Below, piece after piece: positions 8,570-17,036 of a DNA stretch of 54,598 bases. Within the stretch, counting starts at the first letter, position 1; every line of letters starts with the position of its first letter. The notes beneath the pieces were generated by a model. The model had not been told where the DNA came from and made no database searches. It saw only the letters and a list, made by a program, of their open reading frames with translations. The translations under genes were made by a program, and so were the position numbers. Source of the DNA: an uncultured Alphaproteobacteria bacterium. Lineage in GTDB: Bacteria > Pseudomonadota > Alphaproteobacteria > Rhizobiales > Ancalomicrobiaceae. The DNA lies in NCBI GenBank assembly GCA_937919435.1, contig CALFRR010000100.1, forward strand, positions 1-54,598. The letters are read 5' to 3'.

Positions 8570-8664
8570 GTATACAAACTCGCTGACTCAAGGGCCGGTA
8601 ACCAATAACCACCGCCTCTTCAACCGAAATTTCGACGGCTACACCGGTTACCGCCCGTATACAT
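8568..8664. promoter_or_regulatory. Nested inverted repeats upstream of the LuxR gene
   Basis: An outer perfect pair ATGTATAC (8568-8575) / GTATACAT (8657-8664) encloses an inner pair GGTAACC (8597-8603) / GGTTACC (8646-8652). The region is AT-richer than its surroundings and begins at the LuxR start codon. It is a candidate operator or looping site for autoregulation; this is inference from symmetry and position only. Confidence 0.4.
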
Positions 8665-9046
8665 CATTCCATGGGCACCGCTGTTGGTGAGTCCTGCGAC
8701 TTTTTGACGTTCCGATGATTCGCCCTCCCACAAAAACCTGTAGGTACCGCGTTACTCGCAGGTCGATGCTCTTCGGTTTCGTGATTTCCCTCTCGGGAGG
8801 AACGCAGATTGATCGGCATCCCCTCTTGGGTCTTGATACTAACGGAGAATGCGATGGGTTCGTAGCCTCAAAAACGTTTCGGATCTCGGATTTCGACGAT
8901 CGCGTCCGATCGAACCCTTCGATGCTCGCAAAAATCGGGGCTCGAGCGGATCGACACCCGGCCCTTCTCCGGGTGATATCGGGCGGAACGTCAGAAGACC
9001 GGCCCCGGCCTTTCCCTAGTGCGGGGCGGCACGACAGCGGGAGTGG
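8665..9046. other. Intergenic stretch before mutA; no gene supported
   Basis: About 380 bp with lower GC than the flanking genes. A 112-codon open frame on the plus strand (8715-9053) has an atypical residue mix, no ribosome site and overlaps the mutA start, so I do not call it. I looked for a cobalamin riboswitch and did not see its conserved core. It probably holds the mutA promoter and leader. Confidence 0.5.
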
Positions 9047-10891
9047 ATGGTGACCTCGACGGCGATGCGTTTCACTGATGCGTTCGCGGCGCGCGACCAT
9101 GACGAATGGGTCGCGACCGCCACCAAGGCGCTCAAGACCACACCTTTCGACCGGCTGAAGACGACGACCGCCGACGGTATCGTCATCGAGCCGATCTACA
9201 CCGGCAACGAGAACCCGGCTCCGCTCGGGACCCGCGCTCCGGGCAAGCCCTGGGTGGTCTCCCAGCGCATCGACCTGGTCGAGCCGAAGGCGGCCAACGC
9301 CCAGATCCTCGACGATCTGATGGGCGGCGCCACCGGCCTCGATCTGGTCTTCGCGGAAAGCCCGCAGGCCGCCGGCTGGGGCATCGCCGCCCACTGCGGC
9401 GGCTGCATCGCCAAGCTGCTCGACGGCGTCCACGTCGATCTCGTGCCGATCCGTGTCGACGCCGGCCGGCGCACCGCCGAGATCGCCGGCCTGATCGCCG
9501 CCTACGCGGCGAAGACCGGCAAGACCACCGATCTCGCGCTGATCCAGGATCCGATCGGAGACCTCGCCGCCACCGGTCGCCTCGCCGCGAAGGCCGAAGA
9601 CGCGATCGCCGCGGCGGCCGAAGCGGCGAAGAGCTTCGCCGGTACGGTGTTCGAGGCCGACGGCCGCGTCTGGCACGCCGCCGGTGCCTCCGAAGCCCAG
9701 GAGCTCGCCGCGATCCTCGCCGGCGCGGTCACCTATCTGCGCGCCCTCGAAGCGGCCGGGCTCGACCTCGCGACCGCCGCCGCCAGGATCGGCTTCACCG
9801 CGGTCGCCGACCAGAACCAGTTCCGCTCGATCGCCAAGCTCCGGGCGCTGACGCTCCTGTGGGCGCGGGTGCGCGAGGCGCTCGGCCTCGCTCCGGCGGC
9901 GCCGCGACTGCACGTCGAGACGGCGCGGCGGATGATGAACCGGCGCGACGCCCACACCAACATCCTCCGCACCACCATCGCCACCTTCGCCGCCGGCATC
10001 GCCGGTGCCGGCTCGGTGACGGTGCTGCCCTATTCGACCGCCGCCGGCCTGCCCGACGCCTTCGCCCGGCGCATCGCCCGCAACGGCCAGGTGATCCTGA
10101 TCGAGGAATCGAACCTGCATCGGGTCGCCGACCCGGCGGCGGGATCTGGCCTCGTCGACACCGAGACCAACGCGCTGGCCGAACTCGCCTGGAAGATCTT
10201 CCAGGAGATCGAGGCGGAAGGCGGCATCGTCGCGGCGCTGCGCTCCGGCTCGTTCCTGGCCAAGGTCCAGGCCGTCGCCAAGAAGCGTCTCGATGCGATC
10301 GCCAAGCGCCGCGAGGCGGTGACCGGCATCTCCGAGTTCCCGAACATCGCCGAGAAGCCGGTTCCGGTCGCCGATGCGACGAAGCCGGCTCCGGATGCGG
10401 TCGAAGCGGTCGAGACCGTGGCGGCCTTCCCGGCCTGCCCGAACGACACCGCCTTCGAGGCCCTGCGCGACGCCGCCGACGCCCGTATCGCCACCAAGGG
10501 CGAGCGGCCGAAGCTGTTCTTCGCCAATCTCGGCCGGATCGCCGACTTCACCGGCCGGGCCACCTGGTCGAAGAACTTCTTCGAAGCCGGCGGCATCCAG
10601 GCATTGACCAACGACGGTTTCGACGGGCTCGAAGCGATCGTCGCCGCCTTCGTGGCGTCGGGCGCCAAGGGCGCGGTGATCTGTTCGTCGGACGCGGTCT
10701 ACGAGACCGAGGCGGTGCCGGCGGCCGAAGCGCTGGCCAAGGCCGGCGCCACGGCGATCTGGCTCGCCGGCAAGCCGGCCGACGCCGATCGGGAGAAGGT
10801 GCTGCGTGCGGCCGGCGTGACCGGCTTCATCCACCTCGGACAGGACGTGGTCGCGGTGTTGAAGGACGCGCTCGCCGCACTCGACGGTTGA
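9047..10891 (+). CDS. mutA: Methylmalonyl-CoA mutase small subunit
   Basis: A 614-residue non-catalytic subunit of heterodimeric methylmalonyl-CoA mutase, which interconverts (R)-methylmalonyl-CoA and succinyl-CoA with adenosylcobalamin (propionate, odd-chain fatty acid and branched-chain amino acid catabolism). It has the TIM-barrel part with RTTIATFAAGIAGAGSVTVLPYSTA around residues 306-330. The C-terminal flavodoxin-like region (about 480-614) lacks the DxHxxG cobalamin ligand motif, as expected for the small subunit. The ATG at 9047 has a GGGAG ribosome site; an in-frame ATG six codons later is a possible alternative. mutB follows after 151 bp on the same strand. Confidence 0.93.
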   Translation: MVTSTAMRFTDAFAARDHDEWVATATKALKTTPFDRLKTTTADGIVIEPIYTGNENPAPLGTRAPGKPWVVSQRIDLVEPKAANAQILDDLMGGATGLDLVFAESPQAAGWGIAAHCGGCIAKLLDGVHVDLVPIRVDAGRRTAEIAGLIAAYAAKTGKTTDLALIQDPIGDLAATGRLAAKAEDAIAAAAEAAKSFAGTVFEADGRVWHAAGASEAQELAAILAGAVTYLRALEAAGLDLATAAARIGFTAVADQNQFRSIAKLRALTLLWARVREALGLAPAAPRLHVETARRMMNRRDAHTNILRTTIATFAAGIAGAGSVTVLPYSTAAGLPDAFARRIARNGQVILIEESNLHRVADPAAGSGLVDTETNALAELAWKIFQEIEAEGGIVAALRSGSFLAKVQAVAKKRLDAIAKRREAVTGISEFPNIAEKPVPVADATKPAPDAVEAVETVAAFPACPNDTAFEALRDAADARIATKGERPKLFFANLGRIADFTGRATWSKNFFEAGGIQALTNDGFDGLEAIVAAFVASGAKGAVICSSDAVYETEAVPAAEALAKAGATAIWLAGKPADADREKVLRAAGVTGFIHLGQDVVAVLKDALAALDG

Positions 10892-10902
10892 CCGACGGAC
10901 CG

Positions 10903-10966
10903 CCGGACCGGATCATCGGTCCGGACGACATTCGACGCGGAGCTTCGCCGGTCGGTCCCGACCGGC
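10903..10966 (+). other. Two perfect hairpins between mutA and mutB
   Basis: Hairpin one is CCGGACCG / CGGTCCGG (10903-10910, 10917-10924; 6-base loop). Hairpin two is GCCGGTCGG / CCGACCGGC (10947-10955, 10958-10966; 2-base spacer). Neither is followed by a T-run. They may stabilise or cut the mutA-mutB message, or the second may be a protein-binding dyad. Confidence 0.5.
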
Positions 10967-11042
10967 GCGATCTCGAAAGTCGGGGCGAGTGCGGGCCGGA
11001 TCGGCCCCTCCCCCCGGAAGACCACGACGAGGAGCGGGCCAC

Positions 11043-13205
11043 ATGAGCCGCATTCCGAATTTCAGCACCGTCCCCTATGCCACGGTCGCGGTGCCGGCGT
11101 CCGCCGAGGGCGCCTCGATCTGGACCACGCCGGAGGAGATCGACGTCAAGCCGGTCTACGGCAAGGCCGACATCGAAGACCTCGACTTCCTGAAGACCTG
11201 GCCGGGCCTGCCGCCGTTCCTGCGCGGCCCCTATCCGACCATGTACGTCGCCCAGCCGTGGACGGTCCGGCAATACGCCGGCTTCTCCACCGCCGAGGAT
11301 TCCAACGCCTTCTATCGCCGCAACCTCGCCGCCGGTCAGAAGGGCCTGTCGGTCGCCTTCGACCTCGCCACCCACCGCGGCTACGACAGCGACCATCCGC
11401 GGGTGACCGGCGACGTCGGCATGGCCGGCGTGGCGATCGACTCGATCTACGACATGCGCACCCTGTTCTCGGGCATCCCGCTCGACCGGATGAGCGTGTC
11501 GATGACCATGAACGGCGCGGTGCTGCCGATCCTCGCGCTCTACATCGTCGCGGCCGAGGAACAGGGCGTCGCCCAGAACCTGCTGTCGGGGACCATTCAG
11601 AACGACATTCTGAAGGAGTTCATGGTCCGCAACACCTACATCTATCCGCCGTCGCCCTCGATGCGGATCATCTCCGACATCTTCGCCTACACTTCGCAGA
11701 ACATGCCGAAGTTCAACTCGATCTCGATCTCCGGCTATCACATGCAGGAGGCGGGAGCGACGGCCGATCTGGAGCTCGCCTACACGCTCGCCGACGGCAT
11801 CGAATACATCCGGGCCGGCGTCAACGCCGGGCTCGACGTCGACGCCTTCGCGCCGCGCCTGTCGTTCTTCTGGGCGATCGGCATGAACTTCTTCATGGAA
11901 GTCGCCAAGCTCAGGGCCGCCCGGCTCCTGTGGGCGAAGCTGGTCACCGAGAACTTCCATCCGAAGAACGACAAGTCGATCAGCCTCCGGACCCACTCGC
12001 AGACCTCCGGCTGGTCGCTGACCGCGCAGGACGTCTACAACAACGTGGTGCGCACCGCGGTCGAGGCGATGGCGGCGACGCAGGGGCACACCCAGTCGCT
12101 GCACACCAACGCGCTCGACGAGGCGCTGGCACTGCCGACCGACTTTTCCGCCCGGATCGCCCGCAACACCCAGCTGCTCCTCCAGCAGGAGAGCGGCACC
12201 ACCCGGACCATCGATCCGTGGGGCGGCTCGGCCTATGTCGAGCGGCTGACCGCCGAGCTCGCCGAGAAGGCGCTCGGCCACATCCGCGAGGTCGAGGAAC
12301 TCGGCGGCATGGCCAAGGCGATCGAGGCCGGCATTCCGAAGCTGCGCATCGAGGAAGCCGCCGCCAAGACCCAGGCGCGCATCGATTCCGGCTCGCAGAC
12401 CGTGGTCGGCGTCAACAAGTTCCGCCCGGACACCGAGCAGGCGATCGACGTCCTCAAGGTCGACAACTCGGCGGTGCGCCACGCCCAGATCGACAAGCTC
12501 GCCCGGCTGAAGGGCGAACGCGACGAGGCGACCGTCCAGAAGACGCTCGACGCGCTGACCGAAGGGGCCAAGAGCGGGGCCAACCTGCTCGCCCTGGCGA
12601 TCGAGGCGGGCCGCGCCAAGGCGACGGTCGGCGAAATCTCGTTCGCGCTCGAGAAGGTGTTCGGCCGCCACAAGGCCGAGATCAAGTCGATCCACGGGGT
12701 CTACAAGCGCGAGGTCAGCCGGATGAGCGATGCCGTGACCAAGGTGCAGAAGCTGGTCGAGGCGTTCGAGGCCAACGACGGCCGTCGGCCGCGCATCCTG
12801 GTCGCCAAGATGGGCCAGGACGGCCACGACCGCGGCCAGAAGGTGATCGCCTCGGCCTTCGCCGACCTCGGCTTCGACGTCGACATCGGACCGCTGTTCG
12901 CCACCCCGGAAGAGGCGGCGCGCCAGGCGGTGGAGAACGACGTCCACGTGGTCGGCGTGTCGTCGCTGGCCGCCGGCCACCTGACCCTGGTGCCGGCGCT
13001 GAAGGCGGCGCTGGCGGCGGAAGGCCGGCCCGACATCATGATCGTGGTCGGCGGCGTGATCCCGCCGCAGGACTTCCAGGCGCTGATCGACGCCGGCGCG
13101 GCGGCGATCTTCCCGCCCGGCACGGTGATCGCCGACGCGGCGATCAAGCTGGTCCACGACCTCAACGAGAAGCTCGGCTACGCGGAGATCAAGGCGGCCG
13201 AGTGA
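11043..13205 (+). CDS. mutB: Methylmalonyl-CoA mutase large (catalytic) subunit
   Basis: A 720-residue catalytic, adenosylcobalamin-binding subunit. The N-terminal half is the substrate TIM barrel (YPTMYVAQPWTVRQYAGFSTAEDSNAFYRRNL near residues 60-100; conserved RTHSQTSGWSL near 318). The C-terminal domain carries the base-off cobalamin motif Asp593-x-His595-x-x-Gly598 within GQDGHDRGQKVIA, and the downstream VGVSSLAAGH and GGVIPPQD segments of the Rossmann-like B12 domain. The length matches the family (about 710-750). The start is chosen at MSRIPNFSTVPY with a GACGAGGAGCGG ribosome site, not at the upstream in-frame ATG. It partners with mutA; meaB lies about 3.8 kb downstream. A rho-independent-type terminator follows. 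Confidence 0.96.
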   Translation: MSRIPNFSTVPYATVAVPASAEGASIWTTPEEIDVKPVYGKADIEDLDFLKTWPGLPPFLRGPYPTMYVAQPWTVRQYAGFSTAEDSNAFYRRNLAAGQKGLSVAFDLATHRGYDSDHPRVTGDVGMAGVAIDSIYDMRTLFSGIPLDRMSVSMTMNGAVLPILALYIVAAEEQGVAQNLLSGTIQNDILKEFMVRNTYIYPPSPSMRIISDIFAYTSQNMPKFNSISISGYHMQEAGATADLELAYTLADGIEYIRAGVNAGLDVDAFAPRLSFFWAIGMNFFMEVAKLRAARLLWAKLVTENFHPKNDKSISLRTHSQTSGWSLTAQDVYNNVVRTAVEAMAATQGHTQSLHTNALDEALALPTDFSARIARNTQLLLQQESGTTRTIDPWGGSAYVERLTAELAEKALGHIREVEELGGMAKAIEAGIPKLRIEEAAAKTQARIDSGSQTVVGVNKFRPDTEQAIDVLKVDNSAVRHAQIDKLARLKGERDEATVQKTLDALTEGAKSGANLLALAIEAGRAKATVGEISFALEKVFGRHKAEIKSIHGVYKREVSRMSDAVTKVQKLVEAFEANDGRRPRILVAKMGQDGHDRGQKVIASAFADLGFDVDIGPLFATPEEAARQAVENDVHVVGVSSLAAGHLTLVPALKAALAAEGRPDIMIVVGGVIPPQDFQALIDAGAAAIFPPGTVIADAAIKLVHDLNEKLGYAEIKAAE

Positions 13206-13245
13206 GGCCGGGGCCTCCGGCTCGAACCGATCTTCGAAACATCAC

Positions 13246-13280
13246 GGAAGGCCGCGTCCGAGGAGGGCGCGGCCTTTCTT
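13246..13280 (+). terminator. Rho-independent terminator after mutB
   Basis: A 9-bp perfect stem AAGGCCGCG (13248-13256) / CGCGGCCTT (13268-13276) with an 11-base loop, running straight into TTTCTT. It is positioned 43 bp after the mutB stop and separates mutAB from the GlcG-like gene. Confidence 0.85.
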
Positions 13281-13498
13281 CGTTTCGGTGCCGAAGAGCG
13301 TGAAATTCCGTCGCAAACTGCGACGTTTCGCCCGACGGTCGACAATTCGGCGCACCGGTCGGCGGCGACGTTGACCTCGATGCGACGGCGCGCGACGCTG
13401 TCCCGCCGGTCGTGGGAGACCGGCCGTCACCGAACGGTGGGGGCCTTTCCCGGGGTGCGCCGCCGACCGGCGACAAAGACGTCCAGACGGAGGAAACC

Positions 13499-13954
13499 AT
13501 GGCCACCAAGACCGAGGCGCCCCCGGCGCCCGACACCTCGAAACTGCAGCTCGCCGCCGACATCACCCTGGTCACGGCGCTGAAGGCGATCGCCGCCGCC
13601 AAGGCGAAGGCGCTCGACCAGGGCACGCTGATGAACATCGCCGTCGTCGACGCCGGCGGCAACCTCAAGGCGTTCGAGCGGATGGACGGCGCCTTCCTCG
13701 GTTCGATCGACATCTCGATCAAGAAGGCCAAGACCGCGCGGCTGTTCAACATGCCGACCAAGACCCTCGGCGAGATCTCGCAGCCGGGCGGCGAGCTCTA
13801 CGGCATCGAAGCCACCAACGACGGGCTGGTGCTGTTCGGCGGCGGCGAGCTGCTGAAGGACGCCAAGGGCGTGATCATCGGCGCGATCGGCGTCTCCGGA
13901 AGCTCGGTCGCCAACGACATGGAAGTCGCCCAGGCCGGAGCGGCGGCGATCTGA
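13499..13954 (+). CDS. GlcG/HbpS-type heme- or cobalamin-binding protein (DUF336)
   Basis: A 151-residue protein of the GlcG/HbpS/PduO C-terminal family. Typical features are the N-terminal helix LAADITLVTALKAIAAAKAKA, the strand MNIAVVDAGGNLKAFERMDGA (about 42-62), the KKAKTAR helix, the GGELYGIEATNDGLVLFGGGE segment and the closing GVIIGAIGVSGSSVANDMEVAQAG. Relatives bind heme or aquocobalamin as oligomers (HbpS) or occur fused to cobalamin adenosyltransferase (PduO). The protein has no obvious signal peptide. It sits between mutB and meaB but behind a terminator and with its own GGAGGAAACC ribosome site. A link to B12 handling is an inference from context. Confidence 0.87.
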   Translation: MATKTEAPPAPDTSKLQLAADITLVTALKAIAAAKAKALDQGTLMNIAVVDAGGNLKAFERMDGAFLGSIDISIKKAKTARLFNMPTKTLGEISQPGGELYGIEATNDGLVLFGGGELLKDAKGVIIGAIGVSGSSVANDMEVAQAGAAAI

Positions 13955-13972
13955 GACCCCCGATCCCGGGAT

Positions 13973-14007
13973 CGAGGGCGGCGCGGCCGACGGTCGCGCC
14001 GCCCTCG
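13973..14007 (+). terminator. Strong hairpin after the GlcG-like gene
   Basis: A perfect 13-bp GC-rich stem CGAGGGCGGCGCG (13973-13985) / CGCGCCGCCCTCG (13995-14007) with a 9-base loop, 19 bp after the stop. There is no T-run, but position and stability suggest a terminator. Confidence 0.7.
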
Positions 14008-14134
14008 GCACGTCTCGTCGGGGACGAACCGGTGGGCGCCACGTTGTCGCCCCGTTCGGGAGAGATGGACAGCGCCACCGGGGCGCCCCACCGTCTGGCG
14101 AGCCCGACGACGATTCGCCAGCGGACGAGGACCC

Positions 14135-14770
14135 ATGATCGACAGACCCGCGACGCTCACCACCCGCCGGGTGGCCCTCCTTCTGGCTCTGGCGGGCGCT
14201 CTTGCCGCCTGCGCTCCGACCGGCGACGCGGTCCGTCCGGGGGCCGGCCCCCGCGCCTCCACCCCCGCCTTCCAGGCGACCGGCGACACCTTCCTGCAGA
14301 TCACCGCCGCCGGTGTCGGCCCGATCGGCCCGTCGACGCCGTACCAGTCGAAGGCGATCCTGGCGCAGCTCCCCGGCTTCACCACCGGCCATGTGACGAT
14401 CGGGTTGGAGAGCTCGACCCCGGATGCGCTGGTGCTGTTCAAGGACGCCTACGGCGGCCGGATCCAGATGCTGCACATCCTGGGATCCGGCAACCGCATC
14501 GAGCAGATCCACGGCGTCACCCATCACGTCGTCGGCCCGGCCGGCGAACGGCCGGGGATGACCCTCCGGGAAGCCGGAACCGACCCCTCGACTTGCCGGA
14601 TCGGCACCAATCTGTGGCTCGGGATGGCGATCTGCCGGTCGCGCGGCGCGCCGAACGTGACGCTCACCTACTCGTTCCAGGGCGAGGCGGCGATGTCGAC
14701 GTCGCTGCCGCGTCGCGAGATCCTGGAGACCGGGATCCTGCAGAGGATCATCTGGACTCCGCCGGCCTGA
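14135..14770 (+). CDS. Lipoprotein, DUF1131-like
   Basis: A 211-residue predicted lipoprotein: hydrophobic signal RRVALLLALAGALAAC with a lipobox whose Cys is about residue 26, followed by a flexible Pro/Ala-rich linker. The mature domain (TAAGVGPIGPSTPYQSKAIL, then GRIQMLHILGSGNRIEQIHG, then CRIGTNLWLGMAICRS) resembles the DUF1131/YfeY lipoproteins, which in enterobacteria are envelope-stress regulated. The function of that family is unknown. Cysteines at about 153 and 168 could form a disulfide in the periplasm. Start: GACGAGGACCC ribosome site. It converges with the MmyB-like regulator (13-bp gap). Family assignment is from memory of the motif pattern and is only moderately sure; the lipoprotein call is strong. 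Confidence 0.75.
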   Translation: MIDRPATLTTRRVALLLALAGALAACAPTGDAVRPGAGPRASTPAFQATGDTFLQITAAGVGPIGPSTPYQSKAILAQLPGFTTGHVTIGLESSTPDALVLFKDAYGGRIQMLHILGSGNRIEQIHGVTHHVVGPAGERPGMTLREAGTDPSTCRIGTNLWLGMAICRSRGAPNVTLTYSFQGEAAMSTSLPRREILETGILQRIIWTPPA

Positions 14771-14783
14771 TCCGCGGTCGACC

Positions 14784-15671
14784 TCACGCCTCGCCCGCGC
14801 CGGCCGTGGCCGGTTCGCTCGCGACCCGGGCGGCGCTTCGGGATTCGTCGAGGAGCGATGCGATGCGCTCGGCGTCTTCGGGCGTCGCCGGGTTGTAGAC
14901 GATCATCCCGAGGTCGACCCGGCCGTCGACCGAAAAGGCCGAATACTCGAAGGCGAGCGGGCCGAGCACCGGGTGACGGATGTGCTTGACCGCCTCTCCG
15001 TGCCCGCCCCGAACGTCGTTCTCGCGCCACATCGCCGCGAACTCCGGACTGAGCCGGCAGAGCTCGGCCACGAACGGCTCGACTTCGGCGGCAGCGCCGG
15101 CCCGCGTCGCATCGACTCGAAACGACCCCAGGGCGAAGCGCGCCACGGCCTGCCAATCGTACTGGACGGCACGGGCACGCGGATCGAGGAAGAGATAGCG
15201 CAGGATGTTGCGCTCCGCCGGCGGCAGCGCCCCGTAGTCGACCAGCATCACGCTGGCCGCCCGGTTCCAGGCCAGCACGTCCCAGATCGCGGTGCGGATC
15301 AGCGCGGGAACCGGATTGAGCGCGTCGAGAACCCGCTGCAGCCGCGGCGTGACGCCGTCGTTCCTGCGATAGTGCACCTCCGGCGGACGGCCGAGGCCGA
15401 GCAGGAAGAGATGTTCCCGCTCGACTTCGGTGAGCATCAGGGCGCGGGCGATCCGGTCGAGGACATCGGCCGACGGCGCGCCGCCGCGCCCCTGTTCGAG
15501 CCAGGCGTACCAGGTCGGGCTGATGTTGGCCCGCTGCGCCACCTCCTCCCGACGCAGTCCGGGGGTACGGCGGCGCTCCGTCGGAAAGCCGAAGACCGCC
15601 GGATCGAGCCGGCTGCGTCGATCCCGGAGATAGGCGCCGAGCGGGTTTCCGGAGGTGGGGGGAAGGCTCAT
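14784..15671 (-). CDS. MmyB-like helix-turn-helix transcriptional regulator
   Basis: A 295-residue regulator with an N-terminal XRE-type helix-turn-helix (LGAYLRDRRSRLDP, then TPGLRREEVAQRANISPTWYAWLEQGRG, about 10-65) and a C-terminal MmyB-like ligand-binding domain (about 105-270). Recognisable C-terminal segments are ALIRTAIWDVLAWNRAA and HPVLGPLAFEYSAFSVDGR. These repressors often control an adjacent divergent oxidoreductase gene, in some cases binding fatty-acid-like ligands. Here it diverges from the NAD(P)-binding epimerase-like gene across 93 bp, so that gene is its probable target. Start: AGGAG ribosome site 10 bases upstream. Confidence 0.88.
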   Translation of the reverse strand: MSLPPTSGNPLGAYLRDRRSRLDPAVFGFPTERRRTPGLRREEVAQRANISPTWYAWLEQGRGGAPSADVLDRIARALMLTEVEREHLFLLGLGRPPEVHYRRNDGVTPRLQRVLDALNPVPALIRTAIWDVLAWNRAASVMLVDYGALPPAERNILRYLFLDPRARAVQYDWQAVARFALGSFRVDATRAGAAAEVEPFVAELCRLSPEFAAMWRENDVRGGHGEAVKHIRHPVLGPLAFEYSAFSVDGRVDLGMIVYNPATPEDAERIASLLDESRSAARVASEPATAGAGEA

Positions 15672-15764
15672 CCGGGTGATGCTCCTACTATGATGAGGTC
15701 ACTACTTTACCAGGATAACCCGGCGACGCAGTCTCGTCTCCAACGAAACCAGGAGACATTCGCC
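15672..15764. promoter_or_regulatory. Divergent promoter region, MmyB-like regulator / SDR
   Basis: A 93-bp AT-richer intergenic region that must hold both promoters. ACTATGATGA near 15690 could serve as a -10 element in the plus direction. No perfect palindrome is visible; the operator of the MmyB-like regulator is expected here. Confidence 0.4.
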
Positions 15765-16661
15765 ATGCGTATCTTCGTGACCGGTGCCACCGGCAACATC
15801 GGCTCCCGTGTCGTCGACGAACTGATCGGCGCGGGCCATCGGGTGATCGGTCTCTGCCGGTCGGAGGCCAAGGCCCCGGCGCTCGCCGCCCGCGGCGCCG
15901 AAGTGCTTCTCGGCTCGATCGCCGATCCGGACGGTCTGAAGGAGGCGATCGCCCGCGCCGACGGCGTCGTACATCTGGCGTTCGACCACGACTTCACGCA
16001 CTTCGTCCGGAACTGCGAAGACGATCGTCGGGTGATCGCAGCGTTGGGGGCGATGCTCGCCGGCTCCGACCGGCCGTTGGTCGTGACCTCGGGAACGCCG
16101 GTCGCCAACACCGTGCCCGGCGAACCGGCCAGAGAAGGCCATCCGATCGCCGGGTCCGACAAGGTCCACCGTGCCGCAACCGAAGAGGCCGCCGCCGCCG
16201 TCGCGGCGACCGGCGTCAACGTCACCACGATCCGGTTGCCGCAGGTACACGACCGCGTCTCGCAGGGGCTGATCACGCCGATGATCGCGATGTTCCGCGA
16301 CAAGGGCGTGTGCGCCTACGTCGGCGACGGGAGCAACCGCTGGCCGGCCGCCCATGTCCTCGACGTCGCGCGCCTCTATCGGCTGGCGATCGAAAGGGCC
16401 GAACCGAACGCCAAGTATCACGCGGTCGCTGAGGAAGGCGTGGCGATGCGCGAGATCGCCGAAGCCGTCGGCCGACGCCTGTCGCTGCCGGTCCGGTCGA
16501 TCGGGCCCGAGGAGGCACCCGCCGTCTTCGGCTGGCTCGCCATGTTCGCCGGCTTCGACATGCCCGCGTCGAGCGAACGGACCCGCGCCGAACTGGGCTG
16601 GACGCCGACCGGCGGCGGTCTGATCGCCGATCTCGAGCAGCTCCACCTTCCCGACGCCTGA
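15765..16661 (+). CDS. NAD(P)-binding SDR / epimerase-like oxidoreductase
   Basis: A 298-residue extended short-chain dehydrogenase/NAD-dependent epimerase-dehydratase family protein. The Rossmann glycine motif is TGATGNIGSRV at residues 7-17. DGVVHLAFDHDF marks the usual position after the fourth strand. The canonical YxxxK catalytic pair is not obvious (SGTPVANTVPG and KVHRAATEEAA stand in its place), so it is probably an atypical member acting on an unknown substrate. The C-terminus (SSERTRAELGWTPTGGGLIADLEQ) is the standard epimerase tail. Start: AGGAGA ribosome site. Divergent from the MmyB-like regulator, which likely controls it. Confidence 0.82.
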   Translation: MRIFVTGATGNIGSRVVDELIGAGHRVIGLCRSEAKAPALAARGAEVLLGSIADPDGLKEAIARADGVVHLAFDHDFTHFVRNCEDDRRVIAALGAMLAGSDRPLVVTSGTPVANTVPGEPAREGHPIAGSDKVHRAATEEAAAAVAATGVNVTTIRLPQVHDRVSQGLITPMIAMFRDKGVCAYVGDGSNRWPAAHVLDVARLYRLAIERAEPNAKYHAVAEEGVAMREIAEAVGRRLSLPVRSIGPEEAPAVFGWLAMFAGFDMPASSERTRAELGWTPTGGGLIADLEQLHLPDA

Positions 16662-17036
16662 GGCTCGCCGTCCCGGAACCACGCTCGGTGGGCCGCCCGG
16701 ACCGGCGGCCGCCCGGGCGCGGATCGAAGGGCGCGATCACCGCGAACCCGAGAGGGCCCGCCGACCGGCGGGCCTTCGCGCGACCGAGACGGGGCCGGCC
16801 GATCGCCGGCCGTCGGATCGGTGGAATCCCCTTTGACAAGGATGCGGCTTCCGTTCCAGCATGGTCGCGGTCGCTTCGGCCCGAGGACGCAGTGCGTCGC
16901 GCGGACATCCAGGGCACGAGCACGGACCGTTGGAAGGCAGAGAGATTTTCGGTGACCATCGAGAATCTCGAAGGACGTCGCCGGCCCGCGGTGGCGACCC
17001 GCGAGCGGCCGGCGGACGGCCCGGAGCGTTTCCCGA
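16662..17036. other. Intergenic region before meaB
   Basis: This 375-bp gap contains the hairpin described separately at 16755-16774 and a TTGACA hexamer at 16833-16838 that could be a -35 element for meaB, although no good -10 follows at 17 bp. A long plus-strand open frame that crosses it and continues through meaB in another frame is a high-GC shadow. I see no gene here. Confidence 0.45.
16755..16774 (+). terminator. Hairpin after the SDR gene
   Basis: GGCCCGCC (16755-16762) / GGCGGGCC (16767-16774) with the 4-base loop GACC, followed by TTCG. About 94 bp after the SDR stop. A plausible terminator without a strong T-run. Confidence 0.5.

Noticed and set aside
8665..9046. A cobalamin riboswitch upstream of mutA
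   Set aside because: Considered because the mutase needs B12, but the conserved core sequences were not found.
8715..9053. A possible 112-residue gene before mutA
   Set aside because: No ribosome site, atypical composition, overlaps the mutA start by seven bases.
16833..16861. A sigma-70 promoter for meaB based on TTGACA
   Set aside because: No acceptable -10 hexamer at the expected distance, so it is mentioned only within the intergenic note.
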